A DNA stretch of 50,739 bases, from contig CAKZGI010000284.1 of NCBI GenBank assembly GCA_936914905.1, positions 1 to 50,739 of the forward strand, in the 5' to 3' direction. Within the stretch, counting starts at the first letter, position 1. The number at the start of each line of letters is the position of its first letter. The stretch comes from an uncultured Trichormus sp. (GTDB taxonomy: Bacteria > Cyanobacteriota > Cyanobacteriia > Cyanobacteriales > Nostocaceae). Below the pieces are notes generated by a model. That model searched no databases, was not told the DNA's origin, and saw only the letters and a program-made list of their open reading frames with translations. This document shows, in pieces, positions 26,276 to 35,639 of the stretch. The translations under genes and the position numbers were made by a program.

Positions 26276-26306
26276 AGCTGTTCGCGTAGTTTCTCGTAGA
26301 AAAAAA

Positions 26307-27332
26307 CTAATCGCTTTCGCTCTGTAGGATTTGATATTGTGACTGTAGTCTGTGCAATACCTGATTGTCTACAGCTTCCTTGGCCATGCGAATAGCACTA
26401 AAAATAGAAGGTGCTTGGGAACTACCATGACCAATAAAACAAATTCCATTTACACCTAATAGTAAAGCACCACCATGTTCTGCGTGATCCATGCGCTGTT
26501 TAACACGCTTGAGGTTGGGTTTTAAAATTGCTGTCCCGATTTGACCACGAAGGCCTTGGGGCAGTTCTTCCCGCAGAATTTGCAGAATTACTCCTCCGAC
26601 CGCTTCAGCAAATTTTAATAAAACATTACCTACGAAGCCATCACAGACAATCACATCGAATTCACCTGATAATACATCACGGCCTTCCGCGTTGCCAATA
26701 AAGTTAATTTGGGTATTATCCCTTAATAATTGATGTGCACGAAGGGCTGTTTCATTACCTTTGGTGTCTTCTTCACCGATATTTAATAATCCTATTTTGG
26801 GTTCAGGCATTCCCAAAACATACTGGCTATAAATAGACCCCATGACAGCAAACTGCTCTAAAAATTTAGGACGACAGTCTACATTAGCACCGACATCAAG
26901 TATTAATACGGGTTGTCCTGCTTTGATTGTGGGGAATACTGTCCCGATAGCTGGGCGGTCAATTCCTGGTAATCTTCCCAGCCGGAGTAATGCTGATGCC
27001 ATTGCTGCACCAGAGTGACCGGCAGAGAATACAGCATCTGCCTGTTGCTTTTTAACTAAATCCATCGCTACGTTGATGGAAGCTTTACGTTTTTTTCTAA
27101 CTGCATTTAAAGGCTCTTCATCCATGGTGATCGCATCCTCCGCAGGAACAATCTCCAACTCCGCCATATTTGTTTTTGGCGGCATTACAGCCTCAATTTG
27201 TTGGGGATCACCAACCAATAAGATTTTTACACCCAATTCTTCCCTCGCCCGCATTGCGCCAGCGACGATTTCAGCGGGTGCATGATCTCCCCCCATTGCG
27301 TCAATTGCGATCCTTACACCAGTCGATCCCAT
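26307..27332 (-). CDS. plsX: Phosphate acyltransferase PlsX
   Basis: 341 residues. Makes acyl-phosphate from acyl-ACP, the first step toward phosphatidic acid in most bacteria. Motifs: RIAIDAMGGDHAPAEIVAGA at the start, FSAGHSGAAMASALLRLGR, LDVGANVDCRP, and FDVIVCDGFVGNVLLKF. First gene of the plsX-fabH-fabD block. No obvious FapR-like operator was looked for or seen. The 400 bp upstream should carry the promoter. Complete. Confidence 0.94.
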   Translation of the reverse strand: MGSTGVRIAIDAMGGDHAPAEIVAGAMRAREELGVKILLVGDPQQIEAVMPPKTNMAELEIVPAEDAITMDEEPLNAVRKKRKASINVAMDLVKKQQADAVFSAGHSGAAMASALLRLGRLPGIDRPAIGTVFPTIKAGQPVLILDVGANVDCRPKFLEQFAVMGSIYSQYVLGMPEPKIGLLNIGEEDTKGNETALRAHQLLRDNTQINFIGNAEGRDVLSGEFDVIVCDGFVGNVLLKFAEAVGGVILQILREELPQGLRGQIGTAILKPNLKRVKQRMDHAEHGGALLLGVNGICFIGHGSSQAPSIFSAIRMAKEAVDNQVLHRLQSQYQILQSESD

Positions 27333-27784
27333 TGCTCAGAGCTTATAGAAACCTTACGAATTTTATCAGATTGCAATACTTAAAAATTCAAAATTACAAA
27401 AAAAGCAGAAGAAACTAGATTTTTTTCTGCGACTATGCAAGAAACTATACGTGCATATTTACATATATATATATTAATATCCGTTTACAAAGAATATCCC
27501 ATGGAGAGGATAGTCTAAGGTAAGCTTTGCCGCAATTTTATCTGTCAAATGCTAGAAATACCATCAAAAAAGGTTCTGTCTCTGGTACCACCGAAGGCAG
27601 AACCTAGTATAATTAATTTCCAGGATTTACGCAACTGGCATATTAGTAGGGTGCGTCAGACCAAATTGGTTAATATCAAGATATTTCCGACATCTAACGC
27701 ACTCAACAAACAAGAGATTTGATTATGACACTTCTTGCATAAGTCCTAATTTCCATGGAGAAGATGGGGAGAAAAAGAAGAAAA
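27333..27784. other. plsX upstream region with MITE
   Basis: No gene. Holds the 124-bp MITE at 27623-27746 and an AT run (TACATATATATATATTAAT near 27460) that may belong to the plsX promoter. Confidence 0.5.
27623..27746. mobile_element. 124-bp MITE with 9-bp target duplication
   Basis: Left end GGATTTACGCAACTGGCA, right end reading inward GGACTTATGCAAGAAGTG, flanked on both sides by TAATTTCCA (27614-27622 and 27747-27755). The 9-bp duplication indicates true transposition by an IS4-like enzyme. The ends resemble those of the IS at 3289 (GGACTTACGCA). Inside is GGGTGCGTCAGA with a partial complement CTAACGCACTC. Confidence 0.85.
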
Positions 27785-29257
27785 TTAACTCAGTACCCAA
27801 TTAACCAAGGTTCTGACACCAAAACCGGTTGCACCTGCAACGTTATAGCCATTTTCCTTATCAGCCCAAACTGGACCGGCAATGTCTAAGTGCGCCCAAG
27901 GAGTATCCTTAACAAACTGTTTGAGGAACAAAGCTGCAGTAATAGAACCCCCATAACGAGGTCCAGTATTTTTCATGTCAGCGATACCCGATTTCAGCCC
28001 TTCAAAATATTTCTCTTCCATTGGAAGCCGCCAAAGTTTCTCACCTGCTGATTCTGACGCGGTTTGCAGTTGGGAAGCTACAGCATCATCAGGTGTAAAT
28101 AAACCGGCGATATCGTCACCCAAAGCAACTACACAAGCACCTGTAAGAGTAGCTAAATCAACGATCGCATCTACTCCCAATTTATCGGCATATACCAAGG
28201 CATCAGCCAAGGTTAAACGCCCTTCAGCATCGGTGTTGTTGACTTCGATTGTTTTGCCATTGGAAGCGGTGAGGATATCTCCTGGGCGCATAGCGCGACC
28301 GCTAATCATATTTTCCGTAACGGCTGAGATAAAGTGAACTTCCACATCTGGTTTTAGCTGACCAATGGCTTTAGCTGCACCGAGAGTAGCAGCAGCACCA
28401 CCCATGTCAATTTTCATGGTTTCAATGCCGCTACCAGCGCCTTTAATATTCAAACCACCGGAGTCAAAGGTTAAACCTTTACCAATAATGGCGAGTTTGC
28501 GTTTGGGTGTGGTAGCTGGTTTGTAAATCAGGTGAATAAACTTAGGTGGTAAATCAGAAGCTTGGGCAACTCCTAAAAATGCACCCATACCTAGTTTTTC
28601 ACATTCTTCTTGTTCCAGAATTTCCAGATGTAAACCGTGATCTTTAGCTATGGCTTCGGCAGTTTCTGCCATGGTAATGGGTGTAACAGCATTTGCCGGG
28701 GCTGCTACTAACTGCCTAGCCAAAATCACACCAGAAACAATTTGTTCTGCACGGGTAATAGCTGCTTCTTGTCCCCCTAACCCCAGTAAGTCAATAGTTT
28801 CGATGGGGGGATTTTTATCTTCTGGTTCTGATTTGAAACGAATATCTTGGTAAAGTGCCAGTTGTGTACCTTCTGCAATAGCTTGGCCTGTAGCTGCTTG
28901 GTCATTGTTCCAAACAGGTAAACTTATGGCTAGAGTTTTGGTTTTTTGCTTTTTAGCAGTCCGCGCTACTGTAGCCGCAAGACGGCGTAAAGTTTCTAAT
29001 TTCAGCGCGTCAGGTTTACCTAAACCAACTAAAATTACCCTCCGCACTGGATGACCAGCACCTACCCGTGCAACTATGGTGCTATTAGCTTTACCTGTAA
29101 ATTCTTCTTCAGCAATCAGTTCTTTTAACAGCCCGCCCAACTTATCATTTAAGGTCGCCAAATCCCCTGTTAAGTCTACTGCGTCTTCAAATAAGCCAAC
29201 TGCTAAAGTATCACCAGTCCAATCTAATAAAGCTGTATTTGTAGGTTGAATCGTCAT
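27785..29257 (-). CDS. pepA: Leucyl aminopeptidase (M17)
   Basis: 490 residues. Cytosolic two-metal aminopeptidase. The signature [14 protein letters not shown] is present, along with [36 protein letters not shown], and [15 protein letters not shown]. The start at [13 protein letters not shown] is chosen because the frame open upstream to 29410 encodes a low-complexity leader unlike the family. No operon partner: it is flanked by a MITE downstream and a pseudogene region upstream. Confidence 0.93.
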   Translation of the reverse strand: MTIQPTNTALLDWTGDTLAVGLFEDAVDLTGDLATLNDKLGGLLKELIAEEEFTGKANSTIVARVGAGHPVRRVILVGLGKPDALKLETLRRLAATVARTAKKQKTKTLAISLPVWNNDQAATGQAIAEGTQLALYQDIRFKSEPEDKNPPIETIDLLGLGGQEAAITRAEQIVSGVILARQLVAAPANAVTPITMAETAEAIAKDHGLHLEILEQEECEKLGMGAFLGVAQASDLPPKFIHLIYKPATTPKRKLAIIGKGLTFDSGGLNIKGAGSGIETMKIDMGGAAATLGAAKAIGQLKPDVEVHFISAVTENMISGRAMRPGDILTASNGKTIEVNNTDAEGRLTLADALVYADKLGVDAIVDLATLTGACVVALGDDIAGLFTPDDAVASQLQTASESAGEKLWRLPMEEKYFEGLKSGIADMKNTGPRYGGSITAALFLKQFVKDTPWAHLDIAGPVWADKENGYNVAGATGFGVRTLVNWVLS

Positions 29258-29433
29258 TTTTGTAATGTTCTGTAAACCTTGTAAACCTTCCTTACTTGTA
29301 CCAGTATTGCTCAAAATTTTCGGGGTGTGGGGATTGTTGATTGAGGATAGGGGAAGATGAGGGAGATGAGAAGAATATTTATTGTTAATAACTTTCTTGA
29401 TGAAAATCAAGGCATGAGAGAATTGCTTACATC

Positions 29434-29613
29434 ATGGATTTACTAATTCCTGGATTGTATTTATAGCTACCAAAAATACATATTCGCATTGGTGGTGCTG
29501 TTCCTGATGATCAACCTTATAGATATCCAGGTAAAATTCACAGTCACGCAGGAATAGCTTTAGTTTTACCGGGGTACAAGATTTTTAAAACCTATCAGGG
29601 TATTTATGACTGA
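29434..29613 (+). pseudogene. Small unknown protein with one nonsense codon
   Basis: Reads MDLLIPGLYL, TAG (29464-29466), then LPKIHIRIGGAVPDDQPYRY, PGKIHSHAGIALVLPGYKIF, stop. The amino acid pattern looks like a real, well-ordered small protein (59 residues) but I do not recognise it. The only lesion visible is the TAG. Confidence 0.35.
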
Positions 29614-29659
29614 TACAGATTCACATTCTTTGCGTTTTTGCGCGAAACCTTGCTCAAAA

Positions 29660-30573
29660 TCATTCCCATCGAAGCCAACTACCTACAGGAATATAAGGAT
29701 ACCAGTAATAGGGATGATTATAGTTGATATTTTTAAGGAAAGCTAACTGTGCCAGACGTAGCGATTCGGCTCTGTTAATATTAGGTTGTCCTAAATGCTG
29801 ATAAAGTTCTTTAGTGAACGTAACGCTGGCTTCTTTGTCTAGATCCCACAAACTTGTGATCGCTCAAAATATTTGAATAAATAACTGCATATTTGAATAA
29901 ATAACTGCGGCTGTTTTGTCTTTGGTATCAATTACTTTGCCTAATTGTAATTTGCTATCTTGACAGGCTCGTTGTAAAACGTTTTCCAGTTTCGCTACTT
30001 ATAAAGCTTCGAAAACTTGACCAGCTTGTTTGAGATTTTCCTGTGTGGGAGATGGAGATTGCAACAAAAAATCTACCAAACGGCAATATAGAGGTTCAGC
30101 ACTTTCACGGAAGGAAAACCGTACATCTGCATTGGTAGCAACCAAATCACCCCGATGGTTCACAGTGTATTAGAAACTTCTATCTAAACAGTAGTAGCAC
30201 TGTTAAAGTTTAGCTTTTGCGAGCAACAAGTGTCACCTTGACAGAAAATACGTCCCATTTGCCACTGCCAAAGATAGGCGATATCTTCCGCTTGAAGAGA
30301 CTGGGACAAGTTCAAGGCGTTATCAGTCAGATTTTGGGCAATAGACCATTGCTGAGTTAATTCATACAGGTGTCCTCGATTACCTAACACAAAAGATTGC
30401 GATTGCACATCTTGTAATTGTTCCCCTTGCTGCCAAGATGATAAAGCATCTTCCGCCTTTCCCTGTGTCAATTGCAAACTACCTTTAACATCCCAAGCTT
30501 GTGCCCAAACCATTAAGCTCAATGACTTACCTATAATGAGTTGCTCACGATTTTTAACCACTGCAAATACCAC
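29660..30573 (-). pseudogene. CHAT-domain/TPR protein, collapsed
   Basis: From 5' to 3' on the minus strand: a TPR-like stretch (AWDVKGSLQLTQGKAEDALS, SSWQQGEQLQ) ends at a stop; a second block begins NHRGDLVATNADVRFSFRES, AEPLYCRLVDFLLQSPSPTQ, ENLKQAGQVFEAL, stop, VAKLENVLQRACQDSKLQLG; the last block SLRLAQLAFLKNINYNHPYY, WYPYIPVGSWLR is the CHAT-domain C-terminus. Full-length relatives have about 800-1000 residues, so most repeats and the catalytic His/Cys region are gone. CHAT proteases act in cell-death and signalling systems. Confidence 0.72.
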
Positions 30574-30808
30574 CCTTGATAATTTCCCCTTTTCCTTAAC
30601 TCGTCACCAATATACTGTTTCCATAGGACTTACGGATTGATAAAGTAGCAAAATAGTGTAGTGATAAAAAATGTCATCTACTTAGCAGGTATCGGAGAAT
30701 TAGAGAAATAACCAAACCTTCTACAGCAGAATGTAGTCTCGAACATTACACTCTGTTTTTGCTATCAGAACCAAAGCATGGGGGATGTTGTAGATTGGCA
30801 GAGATATT

Positions 30809-31963
30809 AGACCTGTCCACAAAAGATAAAAAACTTACTGTGAAAGCGTTACACGAACTATAACTGGAATGAAACACTAATTATGGCTGAACGCAAAAAT
30901 AAGGGTTTGGGGATGAAAATCTCAAAATTATTAAAGGTTTTGAGAAACATAGCTTTCTAAAAAAGATAATCTAAAGGCTGATAACTCAAATATCATGACT
31001 TACTATAAATGAATAATTTAGATCTAACCTAACTAATCCACATACTACCATTATCACCTGATAATAATGATCTCGAGCTAAACGAAATCTATCACTAGCT
31101 ACTCCAAACGTTTTGACTCTACATATGAGATGTTCAACACCAATTCCTATTGATGATAATTTCTTATTTTCTTCTTTTTTAATCTCTGAAGGTTCAGCTT
31201 TTTTAGGCTTCTTATAAGGTGTTGTAATAAATTCTTCTCCTATATAAGCTTTGTCTCCCAATAATATTTGTTTGGCATCTAGGTTATGGCGATTGTTTAT
31301 AAATAGTGTAGTATCACTTATCTTACCTGATTATCCAATAGAAATATCAACTATATCTTCAGATTCTGGTAATACTATAAATTGATTTATTTATTAGTGT
31401 GTGTATTTTCTTCTTACCTGAATAATATTCTTTATACTCCTGATAGTCAGATGGTCTTTCTATAGCTTGTTATGCACTGTCTATTATTAATCTATAATAA
31501 CTCAGTCCTTTGCATAATTCTTTATATTGTTGCTCATTTTTTTTTCTTCTTATACTTGGGAGACAGGTAAAATTTCCCTCAGAATTTCTACGCAATAATT
31601 AAATCTTTTATTTGCTTTTATCATCGATACATCAAACAATAATCCTAGAATTTCAAATGTTGGCTTCTGTCTCAGGTCTACTAGGCATAGACATACTCGT
31701 TCCTTTGGGGTTATTTCTGCTTTAAGTCCTCCTCCAGACGGTATTAACCTAATTTTTCTTTTTTCAATTTCTGCTTGTTTCTCTAGATGCCTTTTTTCTG
31801 CTAATACTACTAATGTCATAAAGTCTTCATACTTAATCCCAATTAATCTTTTCAATTCCTGGGGGTATAATTCTATTCTTTCTAGGGGACTTGTCATTTT
31901 TGATATAAACAGTTACATTCTTTCTGTTTATTTTCCCAGAAGATTTCTTTTAAAGATAGGTCT
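30809..31963 (-). mobile_element. IS5-type element nested in IS copy 2
   Basis: About 1155 bp with short inverted ends (AGACCTGTCCACAAAAGA; inward from the right AGACCTATCTTTAAAAGA). Comparison with copy 1 shows that the host IS sequence resumes directly after it. It encodes a broken transposase on the minus strand. Confidence 0.8.
30986..31897 (-). pseudogene. IS5-type (DDE_Tnp_4) transposase pseudogene
   Basis: The N-terminal block MTSPLERIELYPQELKRLIG, IKYEDFMTLVVLAEKRHLEK, LCLVDLRQKPTFEILGLLFD is a helix-turn-helix Tnp_4 leader. The middle (DSA, stop, QAIERPSDYQEYKEYYSGKK, then PESEDIVDISIG in another frame, stop) contains nonsense codons and shifts. The C-terminal block GDKAYIGEEFITTPYKKPKK, SSIGIGVEHLICRVKTFGVA, RFRLARDHYYQVIMVVCGLV has the last D and E of the DDE triad. 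Not functional. Confidence 0.82.
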
Positions 31964-32943
31964 GTTGTAAAATGTTTCATATGACAGTGTGAATAGATTA
32001 TTACTCAGAGAGAGATACGAACCGAAATATTTATTCGATACAGTAAGGAAAATCATAAATTAGGAGGGATTTCAAGTGTAGATGACACAGTAGTACGCAA
32101 ATTGTATAGTGACCCAAAAAATGCAGAATTAATCAGTTATTTTTGGTCTGGGAAATATCATAAGAGCATCAAAGGAATAAATTTAATCATACTTTACTAC
32201 ACTGATGTGTATGGAAATTCAGTACCAATATATTATATAATATACGACAAAAAGGAGGGAAAGACGAAGAACTATTATTCTCAGGAAATGCTCAAGGAAG
32301 TGATTGATTGGAGTGTAAAACCAAGAATAGTTACAGGAGACAGTTGGTATTCAGGGGTAGAAAGCTTCAAATTTTTAAAAAACCAGAAATTGGGTTTTAT
32401 ATTTGGGATTGAGAAAAATAGAACCGTATCAAATAAACTGGAAAAGTATTGTCTCTTAAGGAGTTTAGAAATTCTCAATGAAGGTTTGATAACTCATTTG
32501 AGAGCATTTGGATTGATCAAATTGTTTAGGCAAGACTTCAAAAAAGAAGACTCTAGAGACTATATAGTTTATCTACCAGATGAAGAAGCTCTCAATCAAA
32601 TCACCAAAAGTGAATTTGTGACAATTCATGATACTCATTGGGGGATTGAAAGTTTTGATAGAGCCATCAAACAAGTATGTGGAATTTGTGGATTTATGGT
32701 TAGAGATACCCAAGCAATTAAAACACAGGTGTTTTGTTCATTTCAAGCATTTGTTCGTTTAGAAAAAATGTGCTCTGAAAACAGAATTTCTAATCTGAAA
32801 ACAGAATTTCTAATTGGTATGAATTGCAAATGAACTTATTCACTTTAGTTGTGCGCGACTACATTGTGGACAATCTTACCAATGCTGGTGCTGCTTAATA
32901 CTCATGGATGAGTTTTTTTGTCAATGCGTAACTCCTACATTAT

Positions 32944-33216
32944 TTACAAAGGGTATTTGAAGATGCTTACCAAGCAGCAACTAAGCCTCTCACCCTTGAT
33001 ATGGCTGAAGCTGTCTTGACTGTTGGACTTAGCTATTTAGAACCTCCCTTAATACGGCATGGTTACACTGGTAAAGTGCTATCTGAATTATTAAATATAC
33101 GTGTAAGTGAGGTAAATTCTTTTCTACATGCTCAATTGCCTCCTGGTCGAACCCAAGACTTGAGAGACCAGATGTTAAAAATTGGAATTATTTTGTATGC
33201 CTCAGAGGGAAATTAA
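32944..33216 (+). pseudogene. C-terminal fragment of an AAA-type ATPase-like protein
   Basis: Directly after the IS right end the frame reads LQRVFEDAYQAATKPLTLDM, AEAVLTVGLSYLEPPLIRHG, YTGKVLSELLNIRVSEVNSF, LHAQLPPGRTQDLRDQMLKI. It looks like the helical lid and tail that end many AAA+ ATPases of mobile elements. I cannot name the family. The 5' part is missing: nothing left of the IS continues it. A short overlapping frame follows (MPQREIKLIREVPHPEFFGF) but dies at once. Confidence 0.4.
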
Positions 33217-33377
33217 ATTAATACGAGAAGTACCACATCCAGAATTTTTCGGTTTTATCTGTGTTCAGTTCATATTTAAATAAATAGACATATGTGTCTG
33301 GTGTAAAAGTTCTTTTTTTCTGGACAGTTTTGTGACCATGAATTCTGTAAATAAATCACAGTCAGGCTTACAGCTTA

Positions 33378-33542
33378 TTTGCACATAATGTGATTTGAAA
33401 CCCCTTATTTGCCGTTTGAAAATTATGTTTGCAGTTTCATTTGCAAATAATCTGGTTTTGAGACCCCCTTTATTTGCAGTTAATATGGTTTCAAAATTGC
33501 CTTGTTTGCAGTTTTATCTCTGGATGTTTGCAGTTCGCTACA
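33378..33542. mobile_element. Possible Tn7-like transposon end with seven TTTGCA repeats
   Basis: TTTGC(A/C) occurs at 33378, 33408, 33428, 33440, 33473, 33505 and 33527, often extended to TTATTTGCAGTTAATATGG or with a GAAACCCC/GAGACCCC neighbour. The array stops at GTTCGCTACA, so that the end read inward is TGTAGCGAACTGCAAAC, a TGT-type terminus. Arrays of transposase sites inside TGT/ACA ends are a Tn7-like feature. An ATPase-like fragment lies immediately inside. The partner end is not in the window. Confidence 0.45.
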
Positions 33543-33781
33543 CCTAGGTTATTCGATTCACTATCAAACATCAAGTGAATTTTTGAAACCACTAAATTTA
33601 ATAATAGAAAATGTTACGGTGATTAGAATTGATCGTGTTGCCGCTGGTGAGCTACGTCGAATCATCGCTCTCAGGCAATCATCCCTCTCAGGTCTGTTCG
33701 CACAGCGTTTCCGTAGGGTAGACAGGCTCTTTTATCTCATCTCGCGTATCATTAAGATATGAAGTAGCCCATCCATCGAGG
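33543..33781. other. Gene-free stretch
   Basis: A frame (SEFLKPLNLIIENVTVIRID, RVAAGELRRIIALRQ) can be read near 33575-33690 but has no start and no match I know; it may be another gene fragment. GTTCGCACAGCGTTTCCGTA near 33697 is a dispersed repeat. Confidence 0.35.
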
Positions 33782-34507
33782 AGAGCTATTATACATCCCC
33801 AAAACAAAAATAACATTGCCTACTCCCGTGTTATCCACCTGAGTCATCTGATTGACACAGCTATACCGCAATGGACTGGTGATCGGACTGTAAAATTTAC
33901 TACTGTTGCTGAACTCTAAGATGATGGCTATTATCTGCGACGCTTTTCTTTAGGGGAACATAGTGCTACTCATATCAATGCCCCTATTAGTTTTCACAGT
34001 AACGGGATCAGCATTGACGAATACTCAGCTCAGTCGCTGGTAGTACCTGCGGTAGTCATAGATATCTGTAAACAAGCTGCAGCAAATCCTGATTATCTTT
34101 TGACTGTGGCTGATATTTTGGCATGGGAAGCAGAATTTGGGACTATTTCTGCTGAAAATGTCGTGCTACTTTATGCGGGTCGCTAAACTAAATGGCTGGA
34201 TAAAAACGAATTCTTAAACCAGGATGCAGGTGGAAATCTGCACATTCCAGGGTTTGGCAATGATGCCACCCAGTTTTTAATTACCGAAAGGCAAATTGCT
34301 GGAGTGGGAATTGATACACACGGTGTAGATTCTGAACAAGATAATAATCTTACTACTAATTGTTTGGTCTTGGCAAAACAACGTATTGTTTTAGAAAACC
34401 TCACCAACTTAGAACAACTACCGCCTCAAGGCACTACCTTGGTCATTGGTATTCTCAGGTTGCGGGGTGGTTCTGGTTCTACCGCTGCGGTAATGGCATT
34501 GTTTTGA
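33782..34507 (+). pseudogene. Cyclase-family (kynurenine formamidase-like) hydrolase pseudogene
   Basis: A single frame with only two nonsense codons: YSRVIHLSHLIDTAIPQWTG, DRTVKFTTVAEL, TAA (33917-33919), DDGYYLRRFSLGEHSATHIN, APISFHSNGISIDEYSAQSL to VVLLYAGR, TAA (34184-34186), TKWLDKNEFLNQDAGGNLHI, then IAGVGIDTHGVDSEQDNN to MALF. GEHSATHINAPISFH is the metal-site motif (H-x-x-x-H-x-x-x-P-x-x-F/H) of the PF04199 cyclase family. The N-terminal leader is not visible. A recently killed gene by its condition. Confidence 0.75.
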
Positions 34508-34683
34508 GTGCTAACTTGTACAAGTTTCGTGCGCCTAAATGTAATAGTTTTTTCAGATCAGGTAAGATTGCTATAGAGACAAATACTGTGCTAAATTGGG
34601 GTAAATTAATCATATTAACTACCAATGTAAATATAGATTTAGCTAAGATTTAGTCCTGATGAAGATAGATTGCAATATCAAAT
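34508..34683. other. Short gap upstream of pentapeptide/TPR gene
   Basis: AT-rich; should hold the promoter of the next gene. Nothing else seen. Confidence 0.35.
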
Positions 34684-35454
34684 ATGAAAAGCCAAATTAT
34701 TTCTACAGCAGCCCTTTTACTTACTATTAGTTTGCCAGTAACCACGCAAGCTGCAAATGATGACCAGATAAGACAATTGTTAGCCACTAAAAAATGTCAA
34801 AACTGTCAACTGATTAATGCCGGTTTGGCTTTGGCTGACTTATCAGGGGCTGATTTGAGAGGTGCGAATCTTGAAGGTGCTAACCTCAGCCGTGCGAACT
34901 TGACAGGTGCTGATCTGCGGAGCGCAAACTTGGTTGGTGCTAGTTTATTTGGTGTTAATTTAAGTAGGGCTAAACTCAATGAAGCAAATCTCACGGGTGC
35001 TGATTTGAGAAATACTTATTTAATGAATATAGAATTGACTAACGCTAACCTCAATGGTACTAACTTTCAAGGTGCAGTGGGTATACCTTTGCAAATTGCT
35101 AAACCAGACGAATTTTATGCTTGGGGTGTAGCAGCGGCTGATAAAGGCAACCTCAAACCAGCTATTGATTATTTTAGTCAAGCGATCGCACTTAAACCAG
35201 ACTATGCAGGTGCATACTTATCCCGTGGTGTAGCTAGTTACCAAAACTTAGACAGAAAACACGCCTTGGAAGATGCCCAAATGGCTGCAAAACTGTTTGA
35301 AGAACAAAAAAATGCTGAGGGAGTGAAAACAGCACTAGCTTTTATTCTCGAACTAAAAACACCTTATGGTGAAAAAGTTACTAGTGGTAAACCCAGTTTT
35401 ATGGATTTTTTTGGTAGTCTGGCTTCAATATTACTGCAATTTTTGCCTTTTTAG
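34684..35454 (+). CDS. Secreted pentapeptide-repeat and TPR protein
   Basis: 256 residues. A signal peptide (MKSQIISTAALLLTISLPVT, cleavage after TQA) predicts export to periplasm or thylakoid lumen. After a CQNCQL pair come about 16 A(D/N)LxX pentapeptides (LSGADLRGANLEGANLSRAN onward) that would form a right-handed beta-helix, then a TPR unit (AIDYFSQAIALKPDYAGAYL) and a hydrophobic C-terminus (LASILLQFLPF). The CxxC could bind metal or form a disulfide. No operon partner. Role unknown. Confidence 0.8.
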   Translation: MKSQIISTAALLLTISLPVTTQAANDDQIRQLLATKKCQNCQLINAGLALADLSGADLRGANLEGANLSRANLTGADLRSANLVGASLFGVNLSRAKLNEANLTGADLRNTYLMNIELTNANLNGTNFQGAVGIPLQIAKPDEFYAWGVAAADKGNLKPAIDYFSQAIALKPDYAGAYLSRGVASYQNLDRKHALEDAQMAAKLFEEQKNAEGVKTALAFILELKTPYGEKVTSGKPSFMDFFGSLASILLQFLPF

Positions 35455-35639
35455 GGGGGATTGGGGACTGGGGATTGGGAGGAGACTGGGGGAGATGAGG
35501 GAGATGAGGGAGATGAGGGAGATGGGGAAGTAATTTTCCTAATGCACAATGCCCAATAACTAATGACAAAATTTTGAGAGAATTATTATCTACAAAGATC
35601 GCAATTATAGCGATGATGGTAAAGAAGGAAAAAAGACAG
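35455..35639. repeat. STRR and dispersed repeat before ilvD
   Basis: GGGGACTGGGGATTGGGAGG, then a 9-mer GGAGATGAG repeated four times (35491-35526), then GGGGAAGTAATTTTCCTAAT, the inverse of the repeat inside mutS2 and before fabD. The remaining 80 bp lead into ilvD. Confidence 0.85.

Larger units (their letters stand above)
30667..32898 (+). pseudogene. DDE transposase pseudogene (IS copy 2)
   Basis: The first block (RYRRIREITKPSTAECSLEH, YTLFLLSEPKHGGCCRLAEI) is open in this copy, then the nested IS intervenes at 30809. After it, SVNRLLLRERYEPKYLFDTV, RKIIN reaches the same one-base frameshift seen in copy 1, then SSVDDTVVRKLYSDPKNAEL runs without the copy-1 nonsense codon to NRISN. There a 20-bp duplication (TCTGAAAACAGAATTTCTAA twice, about 32775-32814) shifts the frame before the normal end ENLTN-like tail (DNLTNAGAA). 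Catalytic residues are as in copy 1. Confidence 0.8.
30624..32937 (+). mobile_element. Insertion sequence copy 2, interrupted by a nested IS
   Basis: Same ends as copy 1 (TAGGACTTACGGATTGATAA left, inward TAGGAGTTACGCATTGACAA right). Without the nested element its length is about 1159 bp: copy 1 plus a 20-bp tandem duplication near the 3' end of the transposase. No clear target duplication. Confidence 0.85.

Noticed and set aside
33378-33542. CRISPR-associated transposon (CAST)
   Set aside because: No cas gene, CRISPR repeat or tRNA target is visible; only end-like repeats and an ATPase-like tail, so the claim is limited to a possible Tn7-like end.
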